NCBI GenBank assembly: GCA_964542765.1
Contig: CAZIVO010000101.1
Span: 1-13,255 of the forward strand
Origin: CAZIVO01 sp964542765
GTDB taxonomy: Bacteria; Planctomycetota; UBA1135; UBA2386
Direction: 5' to 3'
Length of the DNA stretch: 13,255 bases
Within the stretch, counting starts at the first letter, position 1. Every line of letters begins with the position of its first letter. Positions 6,679-13,255 of the stretch are shown piece by piece. Made by a program: the position numbers and the translations under genes. The notes below the pieces were generated by a model, which was not told the origin of the DNA, searched no databases, and saw nothing but the letters and a program-made list of their open reading frames with translations.

Positions 6679-7374
6679 TCACATGAGCCGAGCCAGAATG
6701 GACTCCCACGCGGTTGCCAGACTCGTCCCGTTCGCGCCTTGCTGCTCCGATGTCAGATACGCTGGCCTGGCACCATAGACGGCATTGGTGACGAAGATCG
6801 CCGGACTGGCCTTGAGATCTTCCAGCCGCCAATCGCCGATGCTGGCCTGAACTTCTTCGATCAACAATCGCCGCGCAATCCCCGGCAAGAGCAGGCCGTT
6901 CTCACCCGGTGTGCACCAACGAGACTCGCGAAGGAAGAAAACATTGTGCCCCCAGGTTTCCAGAACTCTCCCTTCGCCGTCGAGCAAGAGGGCCTCATCG
7001 GCCCCGGCAGCAACGGCCTCATCCTGCGCGTGATCGAGAAAACTGCGATCCTCGAGCTTGAGGTCACAATCTCGATGCGAACCATCGCGGCGGTCGCCCG
7101 CCACGTGCAGCCCCAAGGGCGAAGACCTTGCTACACGACGGCGGGTCGTCAAGGAGATCCGTGCGGGACCACCTGAAGGAGCGGGCAACAAGGCCATCCG
7201 CAGCACATCGTCACCATTATGGGCCAGTTCCTGCTCGCCTCGGCGGCGCAGGCCCTGCAGGGATGGCATCTCGATCCCGAGTTTCCGCGCTCCAGCGCAA
7301 AACCGCTCGGTGTGCAACTCCCATAGCAAAAGCCGGCCGTCATGAGCGCCGATCGTCTCGAACAGGCCGCTCAC
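6679..7374 (-). CDS. pabC: Aminodeoxychorismate lyase (PabC-like, aminotransferase class IV)
   Basis: PabC splits 4-amino-4-deoxychorismate into p-aminobenzoate and pyruvate, using PLP, for folate synthesis. The GTG at 7374 overlaps the pabB stop as GTGA, giving 231 residues. GGAG lies 11 nt upstream inside pabB. K106 in DLKLEDR is the expected PLP lysine. ADEALLLDGEGRVLE (125-139) with E139 and HNVFFL (143-148) are the family's typical PLP-site block, and LLPGI (162-166) follows. The protein starts directly at SGLFETIGAHDG and so lacks the roughly 20-residue leading strand of E. coli PabC. This resembles the second domain of fused PabB-PabC proteins. Class IV enzymes also include D-amino-acid and branched-chain aminotransferases, but coupling to pabB argues for PabC. 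The frame continues upstream to 7563 only as out-of-frame pabB sequence. Confidence 0.85.
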   Translation of the reverse strand: MSGLFETIGAHDGRLLLWELHTERFCAGARKLGIEMPSLQGLRRRGEQELAHNGDDVLRMALLPAPSGGPARISLTTRRRVARSSPLGLHVAGDRRDGSHRDCDLKLEDRSFLDHAQDEAVAAGADEALLLDGEGRVLETWGHNVFFLRESRWCTPGENGLLLPGIARRLLIEEVQASIGDWRLEDLKASPAIFVTNAVYGARPAYLTSEQQGANGTSLATAWESILARLM

Positions 7375-8594
7375 GGGATCTGGATCTCCGCTCGCAATGC
7401 CGCCGCGAGGCCGGCCGCCTTGTGAAGTGTCTCGGCAAACTCCTCCGCAGGATCGCTTTCGGCGGTGATGCCTCCTCCGGTATTGAAGCGGATGATCCCA
7501 TCCTTCCAGACCATCGTGCGGATAGCGATGCTCAGATGCATGCGTGAGCCCGGGCCGATCCATCCGATGGCACCGGTATAGACCCCTCGCCGAACCATCT
7601 CGAGATCCTCGATGATCTCCATGGCTCGCAATTTGGGCGCGCCGGTGATCGATCCTCCCGGGAAGGTCGCCCGCAAGAGATCCACCATCGACCGATCCTC
7701 GCGCAGAGTCGCTGTGACCGTGGCCAGGAGGTGGTGGACCTGAGCAAAGCTATCATGCTCGGGGAAGGGACCGACCTGCACCGTGCCGGTCTCCGCCACC
7801 TTGCCCAGATCGTTGCGCAGAAGATCGACGATCATCGCCAACTCCGCGCAGTCCTTCTCGCTCGCGCGCAACTCCTTCAGTAGCCGCTCATCCTCTTCGC
7901 GAGTCACGCCGCGCGGCCGTGTCCCCTTGATCGGACGCGTGCGCACCGCGCGGTCGTCGAGCCACAGAAATTCCTCCGGCGAAGAGCTCAGGACGGACAC
8001 GCCGTCACTCGTCTCCAGGTAAGCCGCCATCGGCGCCGGGCTCGCCGCGCAGAGACTTGCGAACAAGGCTCGTGGATCACCTCGATGGCGACCGGTGAAG
8101 GGTTGTGTCAGGTTGGCCTGAAACAGATCGCCCGCATGGATATGTTCGACGATCCTGGCCACTCGCTCCTGGTAATCGCTCTGGCTCGTATGGGCTCGAA
8201 GTTCATCGGCCGGCTCTGCAAACAGACCCTCGGGCGGAGCACAAGCTTCCCACTCCTGCGACTTCTGATAGGCCACGAAATGCAGGACCGGAACCGGGAA
8301 ATCATCCGAGATACTGCGGGGCAACGTTTCGACGTCATCCCGCAGGTCGTAACCGAGCCATCCCACACAAACTTGCCCGGCTTGCCGGGCAAGAAAATCT
8401 TCCAGCCGCGCCCACGCCCCCTCCCAGTCTTCGGGCGCAATGGTCAGTTCGCCGACCGGCTCGGTGAACAGGCGAGCAGGCCCGCGATCGCCCGAGTGCA
8501 GCATCGCCAGAGGCTTACCGCGGGGAGCTTCGAGGAGTTCTTCGAAGGCTTCCGAGGACCTCTTCGGCGTCTGCCGTGTTTTGTGTGAATCCAT
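7371..8594 (-). CDS. pabB: Aminodeoxychorismate synthase component I (PabB)
   Basis: PabB converts chorismate plus ammonia to 4-amino-4-deoxychorismate, the first committed step to p-aminobenzoate and folate. The 407-residue product carries the chorismate-binding domain from about residue 140. IHAGDLFQANL is at 152-162, SPEEFL at 205-210, PIKGT at 221-225, MIVDLLRNDLG at 254-264 and PGGSITGAPK at 312-321. K223 in PIKGT is diagnostic for aminodeoxychorismate synthase, since anthranilate synthase has PIAGT there. The protein is about 45 residues shorter than E. coli PabB, mostly in the N-terminal domain, where VGWLGYDL (77-84) is retained. No pabA glutaminase gene is in the window, so the amide donor must come from elsewhere. 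The chosen ATG lacks a clear ribosome site and lies 30 bp from the divergent SPFH start. A slightly later start is possible. Confidence 0.93.
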   Translation of the reverse strand: MDSHKTRQTPKRSSEAFEELLEAPRGKPLAMLHSGDRGPARLFTEPVGELTIAPEDWEGAWARLEDFLARQAGQVCVGWLGYDLRDDVETLPRSISDDFPVPVLHFVAYQKSQEWEACAPPEGLFAEPADELRAHTSQSDYQERVARIVEHIHAGDLFQANLTQPFTGRHRGDPRALFASLCAASPAPMAAYLETSDGVSVLSSSPEEFLWLDDRAVRTRPIKGTRPRGVTREEDERLLKELRASEKDCAELAMIVDLLRNDLGKVAETGTVQVGPFPEHDSFAQVHHLLATVTATLREDRSMVDLLRATFPGGSITGAPKLRAMEIIEDLEMVRRGVYTGAIGWIGPGSRMHLSIAIRTMVWKDGIIRFNTGGGITAESDPAEEFAETLHKAAGLAAALRAEIQIP

Positions 8595-8624
8595 CGCGGG
8601 TCGGTGGGTAACGTAGGAGCAGCC

Positions 8625-9776
8625 ATGGACATTATCATCAATCGCAAGCCGGTCAGCATACCGGTCCTCCCCATCCTGACGGCGATCGCCGTCGCCATCT
8701 TGCTATTCATGTCAATTCGCGTCGGGCGGGTGCAGGGAAGCCAAATCGGCGTTCTTGTCAACAACCTGTCGGGCGAGGTGACCATCCAGATGACGCCCGG
8801 CGCTATCGTTTACAACGGATTATTGACGGACTTCGATATCCTCGACAACTCTGTCCAGACCATCCGCATGGTCGCCGAACATGGCGATGAGGTCCGGATC
8901 AAGACCGATGACGGATCGGATGTGACCATGGACGTGGAGGTCAACTACCGCCTCATCCAGGACGCCAACCTCATCCGAGACAAGGTGATTCCCGAGTCGG
9001 GAGTCACACAAGCTGTCAGCACCACCAGTTCCGGACGAGGAGGGCGCCGATCGATGTCCACGGAACTCGTCGATGCCTACAAGGCGAAGTGGGTCCGTGA
9101 TTACGCGCGAAGCGTCGTCCGGTATGTCTTCGGTGAACTCGACACCAAGACCTTCTACAACGCTGCCGAGCGTGATGGCAAGACCCGTGCTTCGGTGTCC
9201 GAACTGAACCGACTGCTCAACCCACACGGAATCGAGGTGCAACAGGTGGTCCCTGACAATTTCGAGTTCTATTCCGAGTTCGAGAAGTTGATCGCTGATA
9301 CCAAGGCTGCCGACGAAGAAGTGGACAGCCAAAAACGCAAGGCAGATGCCGCACTCGAAGATCAGAAGAAGCAAGAGACCACGGCGACGGCGAGGGCGAA
9401 TGTCGAGATTGCGACAATCACCGGCGACCTCGCCAAGGCCATACTCATCTCTGAGGCGGATGCGGCCAGGGAGACCAAGGCCGCCGAGGCCTACGCCTAC
9501 GCTCAAAAGCAAGGAGCGGACGCAGGCCTCTACGACGCCAAGAACATGGCTCAATCCCTGCTCGTGAAGGCGACCGCCGAGGCAGAGGGTGTGAGGCAAC
9601 TGGCAGCCTCGCTCTCCGGGGATGGCGGCAAGAACCTCGTCAAGATGGAATACGCCAAGGTGCTCGAAAACGCCGTCATCAACGGACTGCCCTACTCCAC
9701 TGACCCCAGAATCCAGAAACTCGAGATCTCAGGCGAAAACGACGCGCCCCTCAAGGCCGTGGGAGGAAAACGATGA
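8625..9776 (+). CDS. SPFH-domain (prohibitin/HflK-like) membrane protein, first of a pair
   Basis: A 383-residue protein with one N-terminal membrane helix (residues about 12-30) followed by an SPFH/band-7 domain at about 40-225. Its typical content includes GEVTIQMTPGAIVYNG and DVTMDVEVNYRL. Residues about 225-330 are a long alanine-, lysine- and glutamate-rich coiled coil (KAADEEVDSQKRKADAAL and following). SPFH proteins assemble into large membrane rings or cages that organise lipids or regulate proteases such as FtsH. A glycine/serine-rich insert (TTSSGRGGRRS) sits near residues 140-150. AGGAG at 8615-8619, 5 nt before the ATG at 8625, selects this start over an in-frame GTG at 8604. The stop overlaps the next SPFH gene by ATGA. 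A specific name such as HflK cannot be assigned by eye. Confidence 0.88.
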   Translation: MDIIINRKPVSIPVLPILTAIAVAILLFMSIRVGRVQGSQIGVLVNNLSGEVTIQMTPGAIVYNGLLTDFDILDNSVQTIRMVAEHGDEVRIKTDDGSDVTMDVEVNYRLIQDANLIRDKVIPESGVTQAVSTTSSGRGGRRSMSTELVDAYKAKWVRDYARSVVRYVFGELDTKTFYNAAERDGKTRASVSELNRLLNPHGIEVQQVVPDNFEFYSEFEKLIADTKAADEEVDSQKRKADAALEDQKKQETTATARANVEIATITGDLAKAILISEADAARETKAAEAYAYAQKQGADAGLYDAKNMAQSLLVKATAEAEGVRQLAASLSGDGGKNLVKMEYAKVLENAVINGLPYSTDPRIQKLEISGENDAPLKAVGGKR

Positions 9777-10825
9777 GAACCAAACGAATCATCTTCATCT
9801 CTCTTCTCGGGCTCGCCATCACCTCTCTGGTGCTGCGCATGATGGTCATCAAGATCAAGCCGGGGCAATCGGGAGTCCTGAACGCGGAGTGGACCGTCGG
9901 TCTCGTGAAGGAAGACTTCGGGCCCGGCTACCACTGGGATATAGGTCCCTTCCACACCTGGACGGTGTTCGACACGACCGTGCAGACGCTGCACATGGTT
10001 CGCAGCAGCCAACAGGGGCAGGGAGATGTCTACGGAGCACTGGTCGTCAAGAGCAAGGAAGGCGCCGATGTCAAACTCGACGTCACCCTCAAGTACAAAA
10101 TTGCTCCAAAAATGACCTGGGTGGTCTTCGAAGCCAACGGACCGGGCGACGCCTACAAGAACCGCGTCTACAACTTTGCCCGTGACGTCATGCGTATCGC
10201 TCTCGGCGGACTGAGCCTGGAAGCCTTCTACAAGGCGAGCGACCGTAAGCAGGTCTCCGACAAGATGGAGAGCCTCCTCAAAGAACGCCTGGCGGAGAAG
10301 AACGTCGAACTCGTTTCTATCCTGATCCGCGACCTCGAGTTCGAGGAGCAATTCCAGCGGGTCATCAAGGACAAGACGCTGGCCTCGCAGCGCATCGATC
10401 TGAACATCGCCTTGGAAAGGGCGGCGGCGGCAACCGGCCTGACCGACAAGATCGAGGCGGAGACGCAGGCGAATGTCACGGTCATCAACGAGGAAAAAGA
10501 GAAGACCATTGCCGAGATGCGGGCCGAGAACGACAAGAAGGTCAAGGCCATCATCGCCGACTACGAGCGCAAGGTGGTCGAGACCAAGTCGGATGCGGAT
10601 CTCTATGCTGCGCAGCAGGAGGCAAAGGGCATCGAGGTCCTCAAGAAGGCCGAGGCCGACGGCCAGACGCTGCGGCGATCCGCGCTGGCCACACCGGGTG
10701 GCGAGGTTCTGGTCGCCCTTGAACTGGTGCGCAACCTGAAGCTCGGGACCATGACCGTGTCGACGCAGCAGGTGAATCCGGTCAATGTCGAAGACCTGAT
10801 AAAGAAGTTCGGCGTCGAACGCTAG
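9773..10825 (+). CDS. SPFH-domain (prohibitin/HflC-like) membrane protein, second of a pair
   Basis: A 350-residue partner of the preceding gene with the same architecture. An N-terminal membrane helix (about 5-26) leads to the band-7 domain at about 27-210 (IKPGQSGVLNAEW, GPGYHWDIGPFHTWTVFDT, VKLDVTLKYKI). A coiled coil of about 100 residues rich in E, K and A follows (INEEKEKTIAEMRAENDKK). The two proteins share layout but little identity outside the core, as in HflK/HflC pairs, suggesting a hetero-oligomeric ring. GGAGG at 9762-9766, 6 nt before the ATG, is strong. The ATGA overlap suggests coupled translation and fixed stoichiometry. No ftsH or nfeD gene is adjacent. The C-terminal end (VNVEDLIKKFGVER) lacks a membrane anchor. 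Confidence 0.88.
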   Translation: MRTKRIIFISLLGLAITSLVLRMMVIKIKPGQSGVLNAEWTVGLVKEDFGPGYHWDIGPFHTWTVFDTTVQTLHMVRSSQQGQGDVYGALVVKSKEGADVKLDVTLKYKIAPKMTWVVFEANGPGDAYKNRVYNFARDVMRIALGGLSLEAFYKASDRKQVSDKMESLLKERLAEKNVELVSILIRDLEFEEQFQRVIKDKTLASQRIDLNIALERAAAATGLTDKIEAETQANVTVINEEKEKTIAEMRAENDKKVKAIIADYERKVVETKSDADLYAAQQEAKGIEVLKKAEADGQTLRRSALATPGGEVLVALELVRNLKLGTMTVSTQQVNPVNVEDLIKKFGVER

Positions 10826-10840
10826 CCCGGGAGATCGCCT

Positions 10841-10863
10841 GAGGCGGGTCCCACGCCCGCCTC
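10841..10863. terminator. Bidirectional hairpin between convergent operons
   Basis: GAGGCGGG (10841-10848) and CCCGCCTC (10856-10863) form a perfect 8-bp GC-rich stem with a 7-nt loop. It lies 15 bp past the second SPFH stop and 11 bp past the enoyl-CoA hydratase stop on the other strand. The location fits a shared terminator, although no T-run follows on either strand. Confidence 0.6.
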
Positions 10864-10874
10864 GGGTCAGCCTC

Positions 10875-11657
10875 TCACTCGCTCCGCAGCCAGGATGGCT
10901 TGCGCTTGCCCAGGAAGGCGGCCAGACCCTCGCGCATCTCGTCGGTCGAGCTGATGATCCCGAAAAGATCGGCTTCGAGTTCGAGTCCCTCGTCCAGACT
11001 CATCTGCGCGCCTCGCCTTGCCGACTGCTTGGCGAGACCGACCGCCGTCGGACCGCGTGAAATGATCTTGCGCGCGACCGCGAACACCCCCTCCATCAGC
11101 CCCTCGGGTTCGAATACGCCATTGACCAGGCCGAGGCTCAAAGCCTCTTCAGCAGTCACCGGATCGCCGGTGAGGATCATCTGCAGCGCCCGCCCCATAC
11201 CGATCAGACGCGGCAAACGCTGGGTGCCGCCATAGCCCGGGATCAAACCCAGAGAGACCTCGGGCAAGCCGAGTCGAGCGTTCGTCGAAGCAAACCGAAG
11301 GTCGCATCCGAGCGCCATTTCGAGGCCTCCACCGAGGCAGTAGCCATTGATCGCCGCGATGACGGGCTTGGGAGATAGCTCGAAGGCGCGGGTGAGACTC
11401 TGGCCCACGCGCACCCCCTCGCGACCGTCGAACACACCCTGCTCGGCCAGACCGCCGATATCCGCGCCGGCGATGAAGGACTTCTCGCCCGCACCCGTCA
11501 AGACGATGACGCCAACTCCATCATCTGCGGAAAGCTCGCCGATCAAGGTCTCGAGATCGGCGATCATCGACACATGCAGGGCGTTCAGCTTGTCCGGGCG
11601 GTTGATGGTAACAACCGCGATACTGCCCTCACGGTCAAGGATCAGCGTATCGCTCAT
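10875..11657 (-). CDS. Enoyl-CoA hydratase (crotonase family)
   Basis: A complete 260-residue crotonase that would hydrate trans-2-enoyl-CoA to 3-hydroxyacyl-CoA in fatty-acid or related acyl-CoA breakdown. The oxyanion-hole segment AGAD is at 63-66, and GYCLGGGLEMALGCDLRFA at 105-123 includes the first catalytic glutamate, E113. LGLPEVSLGLIPGYGGTQRL at 129-148 includes the second, E133. Both glutamates of the hydratase mechanism are present, which separates it from many crotonase-fold isomerases and hydrolases. The natural acyl chain cannot be told. The ATG overlaps the upstream cyclophilin stop by ATGA, so it is the last gene of a three-gene leftward operon. The biochemical link to the two cyclophilins is not obvious and may be only shared expression. 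Confidence 0.92.
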   Translation of the reverse strand: MSDTLILDREGSIAVVTINRPDKLNALHVSMIADLETLIGELSADDGVGVIVLTGAGEKSFIAGADIGGLAEQGVFDGREGVRVGQSLTRAFELSPKPVIAAINGYCLGGGLEMALGCDLRFASTNARLGLPEVSLGLIPGYGGTQRLPRLIGMGRALQMILTGDPVTAEEALSLGLVNGVFEPEGLMEGVFAVARKIISRGPTAVGLAKQSARRGAQMSLDEGLELEADLFGIISSTDEMREGLAAFLGKRKPSWLRSE

Positions 11658-12265
11658 ACCTCGGCGTCTTCAGCTGGAGCTTCGCTGGCCGAGGATTCGG
11701 TAGGCTCAGATTCTTCTTCCGGTTCCGGTTCCGGTTCAGCGACCCGCACCGTGACCGAGAGCAGTTCTATTCGATCCTTGGGCAAGCTGCGCTCGCCAGA
11801 ATTCCCAAAATCAACTTCGGTGCTGGCAATCGTATCGAGCACATCGAAGCCATCCTTGAGCTTGCCGAACACCGTGTACTGTTCGTCGAGCGCTTGCGCA
11901 TGCTCGGCATGCACCACGAAGAACTGGCTGCCGGCGGAATCGGGGTTCGCGGAGCGGGCCATTGAAAGCGCACCGCGAACATGCTGCTCATCGTTGAACT
12001 CCGCAGGAATCTGATAGCCCGGCCCACCGGTTCCAGGAATACCACTGACACCCTCACGGGTGTTCGGACAGCCACCCTGGATCATGAAGCCCTTCATGAT
12101 GCGATGGAATGCCAGGCCGTCATAGAAGCCCTTTTGGGCCAGATCCAGGAAGTTCCGGACATGGCCCGGGGCCTTCTCCGCAAAGAAACCCATGACCATC
12201 TCACCCTTGTCGGTGCCGATGACGGCCTCGAGAGTCGCGAGATCAGCCGTCTCAAGATCGATCAT
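11654..12265 (-). CDS. Cytosolic cyclophilin-type peptidyl-prolyl cis-trans isomerase with acidic tail
   Basis: A 203-residue cyclophilin without a signal peptide, so probably cytoplasmic. FHR (53-55), GFMIQGGCPN (59-68) and SAGSQFF (110-116) include the catalytic arginine R55 and the hydrophobic pocket. The position of human cyclophilin A Trp121 is alanine here (QALDEQY), which predicts weak cyclosporin binding. Residues about 177-203 form a Glu/Pro/Ser/Ala-rich acidic tail partly encoded by a TTCCGG-type repeat. The ATG at 12265 overlaps the upstream stop by one base (TGATG). A GTG at 12268 (GTGA overlap) would add one residue. The purine-rich GGGGGTGAG just upstream fits either. It is clearly a paralogue of the exported cyclophilin immediately upstream. 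Confidence 0.92.
   Translation of the reverse strand: MIDLETADLATLEAVIGTDKGEMVMGFFAEKAPGHVRNFLDLAQKGFYDGLAFHRIMKGFMIQGGCPNTREGVSGIPGTGGPGYQIPAEFNDEQHVRGALSMARSANPDSAGSQFFVVHAEHAQALDEQYTVFGKLKDGFDVLDTIASTEVDFGNSGERSLPKDRIELLSVTVRVAEPEPEPEEESEPTESSASEAPAEDAEV
11717..11737. repeat. Hexanucleotide repeat (TTCCGG, 3.5 copies) in the cyclophilin tail
   Basis: Three TTCCGG units and a half-unit occur in tandem within the cytosolic cyclophilin gene. They encode alternating Glu-Pro residues on the minus strand. Unit gain or loss would keep the frame and only change the tail length. Confidence 0.7.
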
Positions 12266-13242
12266 CACTCACCCCCATCCTTCTTCAAAACAGGCAGCAC
12301 CACCGCCCGTATCAGATGGATAGGTTTTCTGGGGACCGACTGCTCGCCGCCGCTGCCCATGCCCACCTCGACATTGGCAATCTTGTCCAAGGCATCCTGC
12401 CCCGACTCGAGTTGCGCAAAAGCCGAATACTGTCCATCCAGCCATGGTGCCGTGCCATGAACAACAAAGAACTGACTGCCCGCGGAGTTCGGATCACCGC
12501 CACGCGCCATCGACAAGATGCCCTTGACATGCTTCACATCGTTGAACTCGGCGTTGATCGTGTATCCCGGACTACCCGTCCCCGGCGCTCCGGCCGCTCC
12601 CTCCTTGGTGTTGGGGCAGCCGCCCTGGATCATGAAGCCCTTGATGACGCGGTGAAATCTGGTGCCGTCATAGAAGCCTTTCTTGGCGAGCTTGATGAAA
12701 TTCTCGGCGTGCTTGGGCGCCTTCTCGGGCAAGAACTTCACCACCATATTGCCGTAGTTGGTAACGAGCATCACACGGGTCTTGGCGAGATCGAAGCTGG
12801 CCAGATCGAGGCCACTCGCATCGGGAGCAATCGACACGGCTGCACTCGCCCCGGGGAGCCCAGGCCATGACAGGGTAACCCGGGTCACACTACCTACTGG
12901 GTCGCTCGTGATCTGGCCCGAGGGGATCGAGAATGAACGTTCGATCTTCGTTCCAGCCAGGACAGCAACTTTTTTCGAAGACTGGCCGGAGATCATCGAG
13001 GGCCCCTTCGCACCATTGATCGTTGTCTCGATCCTCATGCCTGCCAGGATCTCGGCGGCGATGCTGGTGTTGGCATGGACCGTCACCGTCAACCGCAGTC
13101 CGATGTCCGACCCCGCAGGAACCACCGATGATGTCGCCTCGAGACTGGCCGTCACGCCTCCAGCATCGTCACCCTGCGCGGGCAGGGCGAAGGTCAGCAG
13201 CAAAGCGGTCAAAAAACTCCAAACACAAACGATCGATCTCAT
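12265..13242 (-). CDS. Exported cyclophilin-type peptidyl-prolyl cis-trans isomerase with N-terminal beta domain
   Basis: A 325-residue protein that starts with a signal peptide (hydrophobic residues about 5-20, then LPAQG). Residues about 28-140 form a beta-rich, probably Ig-like region (SLEATSSVVPAGSDIGLRLT and onward) without a recognised family. The cyclophilin domain spans about 155-318: FHR at 196-198, GFMIQGG at 202-208, SAGSQFF at 253-259. Trp267 in PWLDGQY matches cyclophilin A Trp121. It should catalyse proline isomerisation during folding of exported proteins. The C-terminus ends KKDGGE. Possible Shine-Dalgarno bases GGAG lie at 13252-13255, at the right edge. The gene heads the leftward operon with the second cyclophilin and enoyl-CoA hydratase, and its stop overlaps the next start. 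Confidence 0.93.
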   Translation of the reverse strand: MRSIVCVWSFLTALLLTFALPAQGDDAGGVTASLEATSSVVPAGSDIGLRLTVTVHANTSIAAEILAGMRIETTINGAKGPSMISGQSSKKVAVLAGTKIERSFSIPSGQITSDPVGSVTRVTLSWPGLPGASAAVSIAPDASGLDLASFDLAKTRVMLVTNYGNMVVKFLPEKAPKHAENFIKLAKKGFYDGTRFHRVIKGFMIQGGCPNTKEGAAGAPGTGSPGYTINAEFNDVKHVKGILSMARGGDPNSAGSQFFVVHGTAPWLDGQYSAFAQLESGQDALDKIANVEVGMGSGGEQSVPRKPIHLIRAVVLPVLKKDGGE

Positions 13243-13255
13243 GGCTCTCGACTCC

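Noticed and set aside
8604..8624. GTG start for the first SPFH protein
   Set aside because: The ATG at 8625 has AGGAG 5 nt upstream. The GTG start would place that site inside the gene.
8820..9599. Open frame of 259 codons on the minus strand
   Set aside because: It is antisense to the first SPFH gene and shows no recognisable domain or ribosome site.

Overview
The window is GC-rich bacterial DNA with dense, short-spaced genes on both strands. It holds eleven protein genes (one cut by the left edge), one tRNA gene and one clear riboswitch. No insertion sequence, phage gene, CRISPR array or rRNA is visible. Three things point to a Planctomycetota-like bacterium: the exported RIFT-barrel/sialate-esterase type proteins, a membrane-tethered PQQ-like propeller, and a secreted cyclophilin next to a cytosolic one. 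This placement is an inference from gene content. No marker gene in the window proves it.

Left end (1-974): a homoserine dehydrogenase-like gene runs leftward off the edge. Its 5' leader carries a textbook SAM-I (S-box) riboswitch (698-807, minus strand). A candidate promoter sits so that transcription would begin at the aptamer. Between aptamer and start codon lie an 11-bp stem that competes with aptamer helix P1 and two pyrimidine tracts able to mask the Shine-Dalgarno sequence. Together they suggest SAM-dependent control of translation. This is the most interesting non-coding element in the window.

975-4767: a large exported RIFT-barrel/alpha-toroid protein, resembling the PcRGLX/YetA polysaccharide-lyase group, is read rightward. 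It converges on a leftward pair, an exported sialate O-acetylesterase-like SGNH esterase followed by a small exported DUF2911-like protein. The lyase-like protein and the esterase suggest attack on acetylated polysaccharides.

4887-8594: a tRNA-Arg(ACG) gene lies downstream of a leftward run of pabB, pabC and a three-helix membrane protein with a PQQ-like beta-propeller. PabB and PabC convert chorismate to p-aminobenzoate for folate. Their genes overlap by GTGA.

8625-10825: two SPFH (HflK/HflC/prohibitin-type) membrane proteins form a rightward operon with an ATGA overlap. They start only 30 bp from the divergent pabB gene and end at a strong hairpin shared with the convergent neighbour.

10875-13242: a leftward operon encodes an exported cyclophilin, a cytosolic cyclophilin with an acidic tail, and an enoyl-CoA hydratase. 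Each junction is an overlapping stop/start, so translation is probably coupled. Everything outside these features is short intergenic sequence.
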